Below are positions 52,646 to 62,253 of a stretch of 64,000 bases of DNA, piece by piece. Location of the stretch: assembly GCA_029250225.1 (NCBI GenBank), contig JAQWUY010000018.1, positions 21,652 to 85,651 on the forward strand, in the 5' to 3' direction. The number at the start of each line of letters is the position of its first letter. Position 1 is the stretch's first letter. The position numbers were made by a program, and so were the translations under genes. Source of the DNA: Alphaproteobacteria bacterium. GTDB lineage: Bacteria > Pseudomonadota > Alphaproteobacteria > JAQWUY01. The notes beneath the pieces are model-generated. The model had not been told where the DNA came from. It saw only the letters and a program-made list of their open reading frames with translations, and ran no database searches.

Positions 52646-53598
52646 TAAAATAAATCCTCATTTGTAATTGTTTGACAATACTTTAATTTTTGTAAATATT
52701 CATCTGGATTTTTTACAACAACATTAGCATTTTTAGGTGTATGAATCTTATCATAACTTCGTGTAAGTAAAAACCTCAGACAAGCGAATCTTAATAATAA
52801 AGGCAGTGCAAACTTTTCTTCATTACTAAGAATTCTGTTTTTTTCGTAACCTGCAATCATAGACTTAGCAAGTGACATATCAAGATTATCAAAATCTTTA
52901 AAACACCACGCATTAATAGTAATAGCTAGGTCATAAACATAATAATCATCAGCACTAAAATAAAAATCTATTACACCGCTTACTTTATTTGTGCTTAAAT
53001 CAAAAAACACATTATCTGAAAATAAATCAAGATGAGTTGCCCCAACTGGCAATCCTGTTATTTTATTTTGTTTTTGATAATTAATTTCATTATTTATTAC
53101 TTCAAAATATTCATCATTAAGTTTATCTCGAATATTTTCAAAAACATCTATGACACCTTTTAAACCTAATGAATTATCACGGTGTAAAGGAAAATCAGCA
53201 GTGGCATTGTGCATACTAGATAAAACAGAACCGACATCATTAGTGTGATTTTTATCTATATTATCAGAAATATCTTCACCTTCTAGGAATGAAATTAGAA
53301 TAGCTTTTTTACCGACTATTTCATTAATATTTTCACCATTTTTATTTGGAATTACATACGGACAATTTATACCTTTATTATTTATATGATTCATTAAACT
53401 AATAAAATAAGGAAGGTCTTTTACATCAACTCTTTTTTCAAATATAGTTAATACAAAAGTGTTTTTATCAGTGTGAATAAAATAATTAGTATTTTCAACA
53501 CCTGCTGTAATACCTTTAAAATCTTTTAAGATTCCAACATCAAACTCACTCAGAAAATTTATAATTTCATCTTTATTTAAACTCGTATAAACTGCCAT
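52645..53598 (-). CDS. thrB: Homoserine kinase, ThrB2 (aminoglycoside-phosphotransferase fold)
   Basis: This enzyme phosphorylates homoserine for threonine synthesis. The 317-residue protein is of the APH-like type and not the GHMP type. It has [29 protein letters not shown] in the N-lobe, the catalytic loop [15 protein letters not shown] and the metal-binding [18 protein letters not shown]. It lies between ispH (three bases away) and rnhA (start-stop overlap). Confidence 0.94.
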   Translation of the reverse strand: MAVYTSLNKDEIINFLSEFDVGILKDFKGITAGVENTNYFIHTDKNTFVLTIFEKRVDVKDLPYFISLMNHINNKGINCPYVIPNKNGENINEIVGKKAILISFLEGEDISDNIDKNHTNDVGSVLSSMHNATADFPLHRDNSLGLKGVIDVFENIRDKLNDEYFEVINNEINYQKQNKITGLPVGATHLDLFSDNVFFDLSTNKVSGVIDFYFSADDYYVYDLAITINAWCFKDFDNLDMSLAKSMIAGYEKNRILSNEEKFALPLLLRFACLRFLLTRSYDKIHTPKNANVVVKNPDEYLQKLKYCQTITNEDLF

Positions 53599-53601
53599 TT
53601 T

Positions 53602-54549
53602 TTACTCTCTTGTTAAATTTCGTGGTAATGGGAATTCCACATTTTCTTTTGTTGTAATTATTTCTTTTGTCTCTACATCAAAATGTTCTTTGCAAGCATC
53701 AACAACTTCATCAATTAAAACCTCAGGGGCTGATGCACCTGCGCTAATACCAAGTGTATTAACATCATTAAAAAATTCCCAATCAATTTCAGATGCTCGT
53801 TGAATTAATAAAGATTTATCACAACCCTCAATTTTTCCAACATCAACTAATCGGCGTGAATTAGATGAATTAGGCGCACCAATAACAAGCAAAGCATCAC
53901 TCATCTTAGCAATTTTCTTTACCGAAGCTTGTCGATTTGTAGTGGCAAAACAAATATCACCATCAGAAGGACCAATTATATTAGGGAATTTTTCTTTTAG
54001 TGCTGATATAATTTCCGATGTTTCTTGTACAGATAATGTAGTTTGTGTTGACCAAGATAATTTTACTGTGTCTGGTATTTGTAATTTATTAACATCATCA
54101 ACCGTTTCAACTAATATCATCGCCTCTTCGGGTAATTGTCCCATAGTACCGATTACTTCGGGGTGTCCTTGATGCCCTATTAATATTGTTACTAAGCCCT
54201 TTTTGAAATTTCTTTCAACTGAACGATGCACCCTTGATACCAACGGACAAGTAGCATCTAAGAAAGTCATATTATAAGCTTTTGCATAACTAGGGACAGA
54301 TTTAGGCACACCGTGAGCTGAAAATACAACAGGTGCATTCGGTGGTACTTCGTCTAATTCTTTTACAAAAATAGCACCTTTTTTTTCAAGAGTTTGTACA
54401 ACAAATTTATTGTGAACAATTTCGTGACGAACAAAAACAGGAGCGCCGTATTTTTCTAGTGCTTTTTCCACTATCGTAATAGCTCTGTCAACACCGGCAC
54501 AAAAACCTCTTGGACCTGCAAGTAATATTTTTAATTTTCGTTTATTCAC
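53602..54549 (-). CDS. ispH: 4-Hydroxy-3-methylbut-2-enyl diphosphate reductase
   Basis: This is the last enzyme of the MEP isoprenoid pathway, a [4Fe-4S] protein making IPP and DMAPP. The 315-residue protein has the cluster cysteines in GPRGFCAGVDRAI (C17), DATCPLVSRVH and GDICFATTNRQ, plus FVRHEIVHN, VIGHQGHPEVIGTMGQ and the C-terminal GISAGASAPEVLIDEV. It heads ispH-thrB-rnhA, and pyrC ends six bases upstream on the same strand. Confidence 0.98.
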   Translation of the reverse strand: MNKRKLKILLAGPRGFCAGVDRAITIVEKALEKYGAPVFVRHEIVHNKFVVQTLEKKGAIFVKELDEVPPNAPVVFSAHGVPKSVPSYAKAYNMTFLDATCPLVSRVHRSVERNFKKGLVTILIGHQGHPEVIGTMGQLPEEAMILVETVDDVNKLQIPDTVKLSWSTQTTLSVQETSEIISALKEKFPNIIGPSDGDICFATTNRQASVKKIAKMSDALLVIGAPNSSNSRRLVDVGKIEGCDKSLLIQRASEIDWEFFNDVNTLGISAGASAPEVLIDEVVDACKEHFDVETKEIITTKENVEFPLPRNLTRE

Positions 54550-54555
54550 AATTAT

Positions 54556-55689
54556 TTAACCTATGGATTGAACACACTTTTGATTTAATTCGTAATCGGC
54601 ACGCCAAGGAATAATTTCACCTGAACATAGCGGTAATAATTGCCCTTTACCTGGTACACTAATTGTTTTCGGAACTATGTTGCCACTCTTTATCAATTGT
54701 ACAAATTCATCAGAGGGTTTTAACATATGAAAACTATTTGAATTGTTTGTTGTAAAATCTTCTAGTTTATCTAATGCGTTTTCTTCGTCAAACACCTGAG
54801 CATAAAATTCCAATGCATTAATGCTACTAAATACACCAGCGCAACCACAAGCACATTCTTTGTTATCAATGGAGTGCGGTGCTGAATCCGTTCCTAAGAA
54901 TACTCTTTTAAATCCGCTTGTTGCTAATTCTCGTAAAGCTAGCCTATGCTCTTCGCGTTTAAGAATTGGTGAACAATAGTAATGCGGACGAATACCACCA
55001 ACCAACATATCATTTCTGTTATACATTAAATGTTGCGGAGTAATAGTTGCACCCAATTTATCACCGCCGGATTTTAGAAATTCAACAGCCTGAACAGTTG
55101 TAATGTGTTCCATAGTAACGCGTAAATTTGGATAATCATTTAATATTTTTGTTAGTGTTTTTTCTATAAATACTGCTTCGCGGTCAAATATATCAACATT
55201 TTTATCAACAGATTCACCGTGTATAGACAAAGGCATTCCGATTTGTTCCATTACACTAAGAACATCAGATATTTCACTTATATCAGAAACTCCGTATTGT
55301 GAATTGGTAGTTGCATTTGCAGGATATAGTTTTGCCCCGAAAATAACACCATCATTAAAACCTTGGGCAATGTCATCAGGATTACTACTTGAATTTAAAT
55401 AAATCATCATCAGAGGATCAAATGTCGCACCTTCTGGCACACAATTCATAATTTCTTGTTTATATTTTTTTGCAATGTCTGTGGTGGTAATAGGAATTTT
55501 AGTATTAGGCATTACAACCGCACGACAAAATTGTCTTGCCGTATAAGGAACAACAGACTGCAACATAGCACCTTCACGAAAATGAACATGCATATCATTA
55601 GGGCGAACTATTTGTAATTCAGGCAACATTTCACGAACTCTGTTTCCTACACCAGCACGACCACCCATTCTCTTTGGTTTGTTTTGCAT
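54556..55689 (-). CDS. pyrC: Dihydroorotase, PyrC type
   Basis: This enzyme cyclises carbamoyl-aspartate to dihydroorotate in pyrimidine synthesis. The 377-residue protein resembles E. coli PyrC (class II) along its length: metal site DMHVHFREGAML, RAVVMPNT, the carboxylated Lys in GAKLYPANATTNS, IHGES, MEHITTVQA, ITPQHLMYNRNDMLVGGIRPHYYCSPILKR and FLGTDSAPHS. About 25 extra basic residues precede the barrel; homologues start nearer to residue 20, so a later start is possible. Confidence 0.96.
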   Translation of the reverse strand: MQNKPKRMGGRAGVGNRVREMLPELQIVRPNDMHVHFREGAMLQSVVPYTARQFCRAVVMPNTKIPITTTDIAKKYKQEIMNCVPEGATFDPLMMIYLNSSSNPDDIAQGFNDGVIFGAKLYPANATTNSQYGVSDISEISDVLSVMEQIGMPLSIHGESVDKNVDIFDREAVFIEKTLTKILNDYPNLRVTMEHITTVQAVEFLKSGGDKLGATITPQHLMYNRNDMLVGGIRPHYYCSPILKREEHRLALRELATSGFKRVFLGTDSAPHSIDNKECACGCAGVFSSINALEFYAQVFDEENALDKLEDFTTNNSNSFHMLKPSDEFVQLIKSGNIVPKTISVPGKGQLLPLCSGEIIPWRADYELNQKCVQSIG

Positions 55690-55767
55690 AATTAATTCAC
55701 CTTAAATTGATTTTAAAATTTGCTATATTATGATACAATTATAACAAAAAATAAAGGATTTTCATAT

Positions 55768-56574
55768 ATGTTAATTAAAATACCGAATCGCTGTTTTATT
55801 ACGCTGTCTGGGAATGATATTAAATCTTTCTTGCAAGGAATAACAACAATTGATATTGACAAAATTAATTCTGAACAAGGCGGTTGGGGTGCGGTGTTAT
55901 CACCACAAGGTAAATTTCAGTATGGATTTTTTATTTTTGAGTATAAAAATACATTATACATAGAAACTAATGAAGATAATTTGATGGATTTGGGTAAACA
56001 TCTAACAAAATTTGCAATTAACATAGATGTGGTATTCGCAATTAATAAAGACATTACAGTATATGCAGATTTATCTGAAACAAACAATAAAAACAATGTA
56101 ACAATAAAAAACGACATATTAACAATGAATGACCCAAGACATAATGTAATGGGCAAGCGAATTTATGGATTATTAAATCAAGAACTTGATGCCATAACAG
56201 ATAATTATCAATATGAAAAAATCCGTATAAAAAACACTGTTGTTGATCTAGATACTGACGGAATATTTAACAATTCATACCCGCTGGAATTAAATATGGA
56301 TAAATTAAACGGAGTTAATTTTGACAAGGGCTGTTTTATTGGACAAGAAGTAACAGCAAGAATGCATTACAGAAATTCGGTGAAAAAGAACGCATATACA
56401 ATTGAGGCAAATCAAAAATTACAATCACAAAATGAAATAACCAATTCTAGTGGGCGCGTCATTGCAACACTAACAAGTACAATTGATAATATCGGGATTG
56501 CAATCATACGAAATCAACATATCAACGAAGATTTATATATCGGGAAAAATAAAATAAATATTTTGAACAAATAA
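55768..56574 (+). CDS. ygfZ: YgfZ/GcvT-like folate-binding protein
   Basis: YgfZ is a tetrahydrofolate-binding protein involved in iron-sulfur cluster enzyme maturation. The 268-residue protein begins KIPNRCFITLSGNDIKSFLQGITTIDI and carries the hallmark GCFIGQEVTARMHYRNSVKK with the conserved Cys and Gln. I chose the ATG at 55768 after AAAGGA; the TTG at 55720 would add 16 atypical residues. It is divergent from pyrC and followed by a terminator. Confidence 0.92.
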   Translation: MLIKIPNRCFITLSGNDIKSFLQGITTIDIDKINSEQGGWGAVLSPQGKFQYGFFIFEYKNTLYIETNEDNLMDLGKHLTKFAINIDVVFAINKDITVYADLSETNNKNNVTIKNDILTMNDPRHNVMGKRIYGLLNQELDAITDNYQYEKIRIKNTVVDLDTDGIFNNSYPLELNMDKLNGVNFDKGCFIGQEVTARMHYRNSVKKNAYTIEANQKLQSQNEITNSSGRVIATLTSTIDNIGIAIIRNQHINEDLYIGKNKINILNK

Positions 56575-56575
56575 A

Positions 56576-56602
56576 AAAGGGATTAAATAACTTAATCCCT
56601 TT
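56576..56602. terminator. Bidirectional intrinsic terminator between ygfZ and rpsU
   Basis: An 11-bp stem (AAAGGGATTAA with TTAATCCCTTT, 56576-56586 and 56592-56602) and a 5-base loop lie two bases after the ygfZ stop. A runs on the left and T-rich sequence on the right allow it to serve both convergent genes. Confidence 0.85.
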
Positions 56603-56628
56603 CATAATTTAAAATGCTAAAATTGAGA

Positions 56629-56832
56629 TTAGAAACCTTCAATTTCAAGACGCTTGCGATCTAGCTTACGATAGCGACGCACAGCTTCGTCTTTTTCACG
56701 CTTCTTAATTTCAGAAGGCTTTTCAAAATGACGACGCTTTTTCATTTCACGAGGAATCCCTTCACGCTGAAGTTTTTTCTTCATTACACGAAGTGCTTGT
56801 TCCACATTATTATCGCGTACATTAATTTGCAT
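56629..56832 (-). CDS. rpsU: 30S ribosomal protein S21
   Basis: The 67-residue basic ribosomal protein begins [25 protein letters not shown], as in other alphaproteobacteria, and ends with the typical basic tail ([19 protein letters not shown]). I start at 56832; an in-frame start at 56853 adds seven residues not seen in the family. It is divergent from the COQ9-family gene, a pairing conserved among alphaproteobacteria. Confidence 0.96.
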   Translation of the reverse strand: MQINVRDNNVEQALRVMKKKLQREGIPREMKKRRHFEKPSEIKKREKDEAVRRYRKLDRKRLEIEGF

Positions 56833-56934
56833 TTGTAAATCACATCCTTTCAAGATATATTATATTTGTGTAATAACACAATAGGGATATTTATACACAC
56901 AAATACTACCATTTGTCAAAATTTTAAGGTGAAT

Positions 56935-57621
56935 ATGAAGAAAAACGATAAAATAAACAAAAAAAATCAAGATAATTCAAATACTTACGGTAAAAAAGAA
57001 AAGGATAAACTTGTTAAATCTTGCTTAAAACACGCTGTTTTTGATGGTTTTTCAAGCGAATCACTAAAAAAAGCATGTAAAGATTGCAAGATTGATTATG
57101 CTAATGCCAATGCATTATTTCCCAATCCTGAAAAAGACATTCAAGTTCATTGGGCAATAATGTTAGATGAAGGCACATTAGAATATGCAAAAAAAATTAA
57201 TAAAAGTAAAAAAGTAAGAGATAAAATTTCTTGCCTTGTAAAGCATCGTATTAAAGAGATAGATAAACATAAAGTATGTGCTAAGGATGTATTAGGGCAA
57301 GCTCTGTTACCGTATAATACCCCAACATTTATGCATCAATTATGGGATACGGCTGATAATATGTGGATTGGAATTGGTGATAAAACCCCGCATAGCGATA
57401 CAAATTATTACACAAAACGCATTATATTATGTGGTGTGATAGCATCATCAATAATGTTTTGGGTTTCAGACAAAGGAAATGAGGTTGATGAATTTATTGA
57501 CCGAAGAATCGATGATGCACTAAAACTTGGAAAAATTAAAAAGCCCGAAAGTTTAAAAATATTAAAGCAATTTTCAAAGTTTATGCCACACATTAACCAT
57601 CCGCTAAAAATGCGAGATTAA
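56935..57621 (+). CDS. COQ9-family protein
   Basis: The 228-residue protein of the COQ9/TetR-fold family binds quinone-like lipids and supports ubiquinone synthesis (COQ7 hydroxylation step in mitochondria). The N-terminal part is Lys/Asn-rich. Conserved helices follow, including DTADNMWIGIGDKTPHSDTNYYTKRIILCGVIASSIMFWVSDKG with the WYxAGD-like segment in diverged form. I chose the ATG at 56935 with AAGGTG upstream, not the TTG at 56866. It fits functionally with the UbiH-type gene at 32132. Confidence 0.88.
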   Translation: MKKNDKINKKNQDNSNTYGKKEKDKLVKSCLKHAVFDGFSSESLKKACKDCKIDYANANALFPNPEKDIQVHWAIMLDEGTLEYAKKINKSKKVRDKISCLVKHRIKEIDKHKVCAKDVLGQALLPYNTPTFMHQLWDTADNMWIGIGDKTPHSDTNYYTKRIILCGVIASSIMFWVSDKGNEVDEFIDRRIDDALKLGKIKKPESLKILKQFSKFMPHINHPLKMRD

Positions 57622-57640
57622 ACAGGCAAAAACAAGTTAA

Positions 57641-57994
57641 TTAAATAACTTTAATAACAGCAATTAACCACCATACAATTGTTGGAATAATCCAAAAGAA
57701 TACAGCTACTGAGCCTAAATCCTTAACTTCTTTGGTAAATGGATTAATTTTTGAATCTATTTTATCAGCGATTCTTTCTAGTGCAGTATTCAATGCCTCG
57801 GTAGAAAACAACCCTAACAATAAAAATGAAAAGATAATTAAATCGATACTTGAAACACCGAAGTAATACAATAACGCCCAACCAATTGCACCCAAGATTA
57901 ATTCTTGGCGGAATGATTCTTCTTTTAACAAATATTTCATACCTGAATAAGAAAATTTTAATGCTTTAAATGCGCGTAATATTCCGTATCTCAT
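57641..57994 (-). CDS. dgkA: Diacylglycerol kinase
   Basis: The 117-residue membrane enzyme phosphorylates diacylglycerol, recycling lipid from envelope synthesis. Three hydrophobic helices surround the active-site sequence EALNTALERIADKI, with an upstream SYSGMKYLLKEESFRQEL helix carrying the conserved Glu. Its start overlaps the pheT stop (TAATG), so it is translated with the phe operon. Confidence 0.93.
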   Translation of the reverse strand: MRYGILRAFKALKFSYSGMKYLLKEESFRQELILGAIGWALLYYFGVSSIDLIIFSFLLLGLFSTEALNTALERIADKIDSKINPFTKEVKDLGSVAVFFWIIPTIVWWLIAVIKVI

Positions 57995-60387
57995 TATCTT
58001 ACCTCACCACCAGTTGCCTTAATAACACTTTGAGTTATTTTATTAGTAATAATTTCTATATCTGACTCAGATAACGTTTTTTTACTATCTTGTATAACAA
58101 TATTTATTGCAATAGATTTTTTACCCTTTGCAACACCTTCGCCTTTAAACACATCAAATATTGTTATATCTTTGATAAGATTTTTATTAACATTTGCTGA
58201 TGTAATTACTTTTTGTGCGCTTATTTCATCATCAACTTCAAAAGCAAAATCGCGACTTATTGCTTGGTATTGACTAGGTGCATAAGTCGGTCTTGTCTTA
58301 CCTTTATTCTTAGCAGGTGGGAATTGATCAAGATTAATCTCAAAACCGTAGGCCGTACCTTTTATCCCCAAACTTTTCATAACAGATGGATGAATTGTTC
58401 CAAATGTTGCAAGTTCAAACTTACCCATTTTTAAAATACCAGATTGCCCCGGATGATACCAATGTGGTGTATTTGTATCGACTTGTAAATTATCACAATT
58501 TATACCCATCGCCGTAAGAGCAACTATACAATCAGATTTTACATCAAAAACATCAGTTGGGCGCGATTTCTCACTCCAATGTTTATCAGTAATTTTACCT
58601 GCACGAATACCACTAATTAAATTTGTTTGCCCATCAGCACGAACAGATTGATAAGAATTACCAACTTCAAACAATGCAATATCTGAATAACCTCTTGCTT
58701 TGTTGCGATTATATGCATTTAATAAATTAGGCAATATACTAGGTCGCATTCTGTTTAAATCTTCTGATATAGGATTTAACAAAACTAAATCATTGTAATC
58801 GTGTTTTTTCACTGAAAAACTCTGCGCATCTTTATCACTCATAAATGCATAAGTTACTGTTTCATTCATACCGTTTCCGGCTAAACTACGACGACCAAGC
58901 AATATTTTTTTCTGTAACGGAGTTAAAATATTTTTTGATAAATACGATGATTTTGGCAAATCCAATGCTGGAATTTTATCAAAACCATATATACGCAATA
59001 CCTCTTCTATCAAACAATGAACACAATTTATGTCAGGTCTGTGCGAAGGGATAGTACATTTTATATCATTTTTATTAACAGTTGGTGCAAAACCCAAATC
59101 ACTAAGGATTTTTTTTACATCTTTTACATCAATATCAATACCGCTTATTTTTTTAAGCTTATCAAGACTTAATTTTATTTTTTCATCTTTGTAATTATCT
59201 TTTCCTGCAAATACAGTTTTGCAAGCACTACCACCGCAAATTTCAGTAATTAATTTAGTTGCTGATTGGATTCCGATATTATTGGAAAGAGGGTTTACAG
59301 TTCGCTCAAATCTATATCTAGAATCGGATAAAATTCCCAGTTTTCTGCCGGTTTCAGCAATATTTATCGCATCAAAAATAGCAGATTCTATAAAGACATT
59401 AACCGTACTTTCACTTACCGCTGTTACAACACCGCCCATAATACCACCGATGCTATGAACTTGATTATCATCAGCAATAACCGTCATTCCCTCGGATAGT
59501 TCGTATTCTTTTTCATCTAGTGCATTTATTTTTTCACCCTTTACAGAGTTACGAATAATCAATTTATTACCGATCTTATCTGCATCATATGCGTGTAGTG
59601 GTCGCCCTAATTCATAAGAAATATAATTAGTAATATCAACAATTGCATTTTTTGGTTTTATACCAATTGCTGATAATCTATTTTTTAACCAATCTGGACT
59701 TTCAACATTTTTTACATTTTTAAACAATCTACCTGCCACAGATGGACATTTATCAGTTTTAATATCCCAATCAATGCTACTTTTTTCACCGCTTTTAATA
59801 TCTATTTTTTCATATGAACAATTTTTTAATTTACCAATACCACAAGCAGATAAATCTCGGGCTATTCCGCGCACACCAAGACAATCACCACGATTAGGTG
59901 TAATTGCAATTTCAATCACTGGGTCGTCAAGTTTCGCATAATCAACATATGAAACACCAACTGGTGCATCATTAGAAAGTTCAATAATACCTGAACTATC
60001 GCCATCTAGACCTAGTTCTTCATAAGAGCACATCATACCGCAACTTTCCACACCGCGGATATTGCCTTTTTTAATTTTGAAATCACCCGCTGGAATATAT
60101 GAACCAATCGGAGCAAGAACTACTTTAATGCCCGCCCTAGCATTACTTGCCCCGCAAACAATTTGTAATGTTTTATTACCATCGTTTACCGAACATACTT
60201 TTAATTTATCAGCATCTGGGTGTTTTTCAGCTGATACTATTTCTGCTACTTTAAAATCGGCCAAGACATCGGCTGGATTTATAACTTTTTCTACTTCTAA
60301 GCCAATCATTGTTAACTTATTAGTAATTTTTTCCAAATCTGCATTTGTGTCTAAATGATTTTTTAACCAAGATAATGTAAATTTCAT
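57994..60387 (-). CDS. pheT: Phenylalanyl-tRNA synthetase beta subunit
   Basis: The large subunit of the heterotetrameric PheRS has 797 residues. It contains all expected domains: the tRNA-binding EMAP-like domain (about 40-150, VAEIVSAEKHPDADKLKVCSV), the B3/B4 editing domain, B5 (SGIDIDVKDVKKILSDLGF), the inactive synthetase-like core, and the C-terminal ferredoxin-fold anticodon-binding domain (PSQYQAISRDFAFEVDDEI). It follows pheS after 12 bases and overlaps dgkA. Confidence 0.97.
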   Translation of the reverse strand: MKFTLSWLKNHLDTNADLEKITNKLTMIGLEVEKVINPADVLADFKVAEIVSAEKHPDADKLKVCSVNDGNKTLQIVCGASNARAGIKVVLAPIGSYIPAGDFKIKKGNIRGVESCGMMCSYEELGLDGDSSGIIELSNDAPVGVSYVDYAKLDDPVIEIAITPNRGDCLGVRGIARDLSACGIGKLKNCSYEKIDIKSGEKSSIDWDIKTDKCPSVAGRLFKNVKNVESPDWLKNRLSAIGIKPKNAIVDITNYISYELGRPLHAYDADKIGNKLIIRNSVKGEKINALDEKEYELSEGMTVIADDNQVHSIGGIMGGVVTAVSESTVNVFIESAIFDAINIAETGRKLGILSDSRYRFERTVNPLSNNIGIQSATKLITEICGGSACKTVFAGKDNYKDEKIKLSLDKLKKISGIDIDVKDVKKILSDLGFAPTVNKNDIKCTIPSHRPDINCVHCLIEEVLRIYGFDKIPALDLPKSSYLSKNILTPLQKKILLGRRSLAGNGMNETVTYAFMSDKDAQSFSVKKHDYNDLVLLNPISEDLNRMRPSILPNLLNAYNRNKARGYSDIALFEVGNSYQSVRADGQTNLISGIRAGKITDKHWSEKSRPTDVFDVKSDCIVALTAMGINCDNLQVDTNTPHWYHPGQSGILKMGKFELATFGTIHPSVMKSLGIKGTAYGFEINLDQFPPAKNKGKTRPTYAPSQYQAISRDFAFEVDDEISAQKVITSANVNKNLIKDITIFDVFKGEGVAKGKKSIAINIVIQDSKKTLSESDIEIITNKITQSVIKATGGEVR

Positions 60388-60399
60388 AATATTATCCCC

Positions 60400-61497
60400 T
60401 TATAACCCGCGTACTAATGATGGAATATCAAAACTACTAAATCCGTAATGTTCCAACCACCTTATATCACTATCGAAAAATGTTCTTAAATCGTTAATGC
60501 CATATTTTAACATTGCAATTCTTTCAATACCCATACCAAATGCAAAACCTTGATATTTATTTGAATCAATTCCACAATTTTCAAGAACATTCGGGTGAAT
60601 CATTCCGCACCCTAATATTTCAAGCCAATCTGCACCGGCACCAATTTTTAATGTCCCATCTTTGCGTGAACAACCAATATCCACCTCGGCAGATGGTTCT
60701 GTAAATGGGAAAAAACTAGGTCTAAATTGTAATGGGACATCATCAATTTCAAAATATGCTTCAACAAAACTTTTCAACACACCTTTTAAATGTGAAAAGT
60801 TTACTTGTTCATCTATTACCAAGCCTTCAACTTGATGAAACATTGGCGTATGAGTTAAATCACTATCGCAACGGAAAGTACGACCTGGGGCGATAATTCG
60901 GATAGGTTTTCCTTTTTCCAAATTTTCTTTTTCATTTTTCATTGTGCGAATTTGCACTGGTGAGGTATGAGTACGCAAAACAGATGACGCGCCCCTTTCA
61001 TCAATACCTTTTGTGTAAAAAGTATCTTGCATTTGTCGTGCTGGATGTGATGGAGGAATATTTAAAGCTTGAAAATTATGCCAATCATCTTCTACATCTG
61101 GGCCTTCGGCAACTAGGAATCCCATTTCTCCGAATATTGCAACTATTTCTTCTACGGTTTGTGGAATCGGGTGTAATTTTCCAATTCTTTTATTTCTTGC
61201 CGGCAGAGAAACATCTATTGTTTCACTAGCTAGTTTTTTATTTAATTCTTGTTGTTTAAATAATTCTTCTTTTTCATTGATTGCTTCAATTATTTTAGAT
61301 TTAATAATATTTAATTGTTGCCCCATTTGACGGCGTTTATCACCATCGAATTTACCTAACGATTTCATTTCTTGGGTAATAATGCCTTTTTTCCCAAGAA
61401 CAGAAATACGAGTTTGTTCAAGTTCATCTAGGTTATTTGCACTGTTTATATTATCAATTATTTCCAGCTGTTTTGCTTCTAAATCTATCTCAGACAT
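60400..61497 (-). CDS. pheS: Phenylalanyl-tRNA synthetase alpha subunit
   Basis: This is the catalytic subunit of PheRS. The 365-residue class II synthetase has an N-terminal coiled coil (about 1-95), then motif 1 around GPDVEDDWHNFQALNIPPSHPAR, motif 2 in APGRTFRCDSDLTHTPMFHQVEG, and motif 3 in GFAFGMGIERIAML. The mRNA entry is unusual: a terminator-like hairpin lies 33 bases ahead of the ATG, and a promoter-like pair of boxes overlaps it. Confidence 0.97.
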   Translation of the reverse strand: MSEIDLEAKQLEIIDNINSANNLDELEQTRISVLGKKGIITQEMKSLGKFDGDKRRQMGQQLNIIKSKIIEAINEKEELFKQQELNKKLASETIDVSLPARNKRIGKLHPIPQTVEEIVAIFGEMGFLVAEGPDVEDDWHNFQALNIPPSHPARQMQDTFYTKGIDERGASSVLRTHTSPVQIRTMKNEKENLEKGKPIRIIAPGRTFRCDSDLTHTPMFHQVEGLVIDEQVNFSHLKGVLKSFVEAYFEIDDVPLQFRPSFFPFTEPSAEVDIGCSRKDGTLKIGAGADWLEILGCGMIHPNVLENCGIDSNKYQGFAFGMGIERIAMLKYGINDLRTFFDSDIRWLEHYGFSSFDIPSLVRGL

Positions 61498-61522
61498 TTT
61501 TTTTCCTGTTATATTAAAAAAT

Positions 61523-61559
61523 AAAAAAAGACAACTTGTATAATATATATTAAGTTGCC
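61523..61559 (-). terminator. Terminator or attenuator between rplT and pheS
   Basis: On the minus strand, GGCAACTT and AAGTTGTC (61552-61559 with 61530-61537; one G-U) form an 8-bp stem with a 14-base A/T loop, followed by seven T (61523-61529). The plus strand also has a T run on the other side. Confidence 0.7.
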
Positions 61560-61570
61560 TTTTTTTTCAA
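61542..61570 (-). promoter_or_regulatory. Candidate pheST promoter overlapping the hairpin
   Basis: TTGAAA (61565-61570) and TATATT (61542-61547) are 17 bases apart on the minus strand. The -10 box lies in the loop of the rplT terminator, so transcription from it would begin inside the 3' arm. Confidence 0.45.
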
Positions 61571-61592
61571 TTCAAAGAATAAAGAATTAATA

Positions 61593-61949
61593 TTATTTTA
61601 AAGCAGATTTTGCTTTTTCAACTAATTCTTTAAAAGCAGTCGGCTCATCATAAGCAAGACTTGCTAATATTTTACGATCTAGCTCAATACCAGCTTTTGC
61701 TAAACCATTCATAAATGTTGAATATTTTAATCCTTCAGCACGAACTGCGCCATTAATTCGCTGAATCCATAACGCACGGAATTGGCGTTTACGAACACGG
61801 CGATCTCTGTATGCATATTGTCCTGCTTTTTCAACTGCTTGCATCGCAACACGAATTGTGTTTTTACGACGACCAGTATAACCTTTTGCTTGTTTTAAAA
61901 CTTTTTTGTGTCTAGCGTGTGAAGTTACGCCTCTTTTAACTCTTGACAT
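61593..61949 (-). CDS. rplT: 50S ribosomal protein L20
   Basis: The 118-residue protein is needed early in large-subunit assembly. The basic N-terminal extension ([54 protein letters not shown]) and the globular part ([27 protein letters not shown]) are typical. In many bacteria L20 represses its own operon by binding the mRNA leader. It follows rpmI after 23 bases. Confidence 0.98.
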   Translation of the reverse strand: MSRVKRGVTSHARHKKVLKQAKGYTGRRKNTIRVAMQAVEKAGQYAYRDRRVRKRQFRALWIQRINGAVRAEGLKYSTFMNGLAKAGIELDRKILASLAYDEPTAFKELVEKAKSALK

Positions 61950-61972
61950 TGTCTATTCTCCTTAATTTGTAA

Positions 61973-62173
61973 TTAACCGTTTGGTAATAAATATTTTTTA
62001 ATATTCTTTGCATCACACTCAGCCATAACCTGTGTACCACGATTTTGGCGTTTCATTTGCTGTGGACGCGTAGATGTATTGTGAGAAAGACAAGCAGAAG
62101 CAAATTTCAACTTACCACTTGCTGTTTTTTTAAAACGCTTCTTTGCAGAGCTGTTTGTTTTCATTTTAGGCAT
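61973..62173 (-). CDS. rpmI: 50S ribosomal protein L35
   Basis: The 66-residue basic protein starts PKMKTNSSAKKRFKKTASGKLK after Met and ends KNIKKYLLPNG, as in the family. It is the first gene of rpmI-rplT-pheS-pheT-dgkA. infC, which precedes rpmI in many bacteria, is absent here; instead a structured 80-base leader with its own strong promoter stands before it. Confidence 0.97.
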   Translation of the reverse strand: MPKMKTNSSAKKRFKKTASGKLKFASACLSHNTSTRPQQMKRQNRGTQVMAECDAKNIKKYLLPNG

Positions 62174-62253
62174 TTTAAATTCCTTTCGTAAGAAATGTTA
62201 TTTAAAGCGTGCTAGGCAGCCAAAATAGCCCAACCAACGCCGATAGGCTACAA
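62174..62253 (-). promoter_or_regulatory. Structured leader of rpmI-rplT, candidate r-protein autoregulatory element
   Basis: Read on the minus strand, the leader is much richer in G+C than its flanks. Segment TAGCC (62246-62250) can pair with GGCTA (62226-62230), and the latter can instead pair with TAGC (62211-62214), so two structures exclude each other. GCC/GGC and GCT/AGC hairpins are nested. L20 autoregulation of this operon is known in other groups, so a similar role is plausible. Confidence 0.45.
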
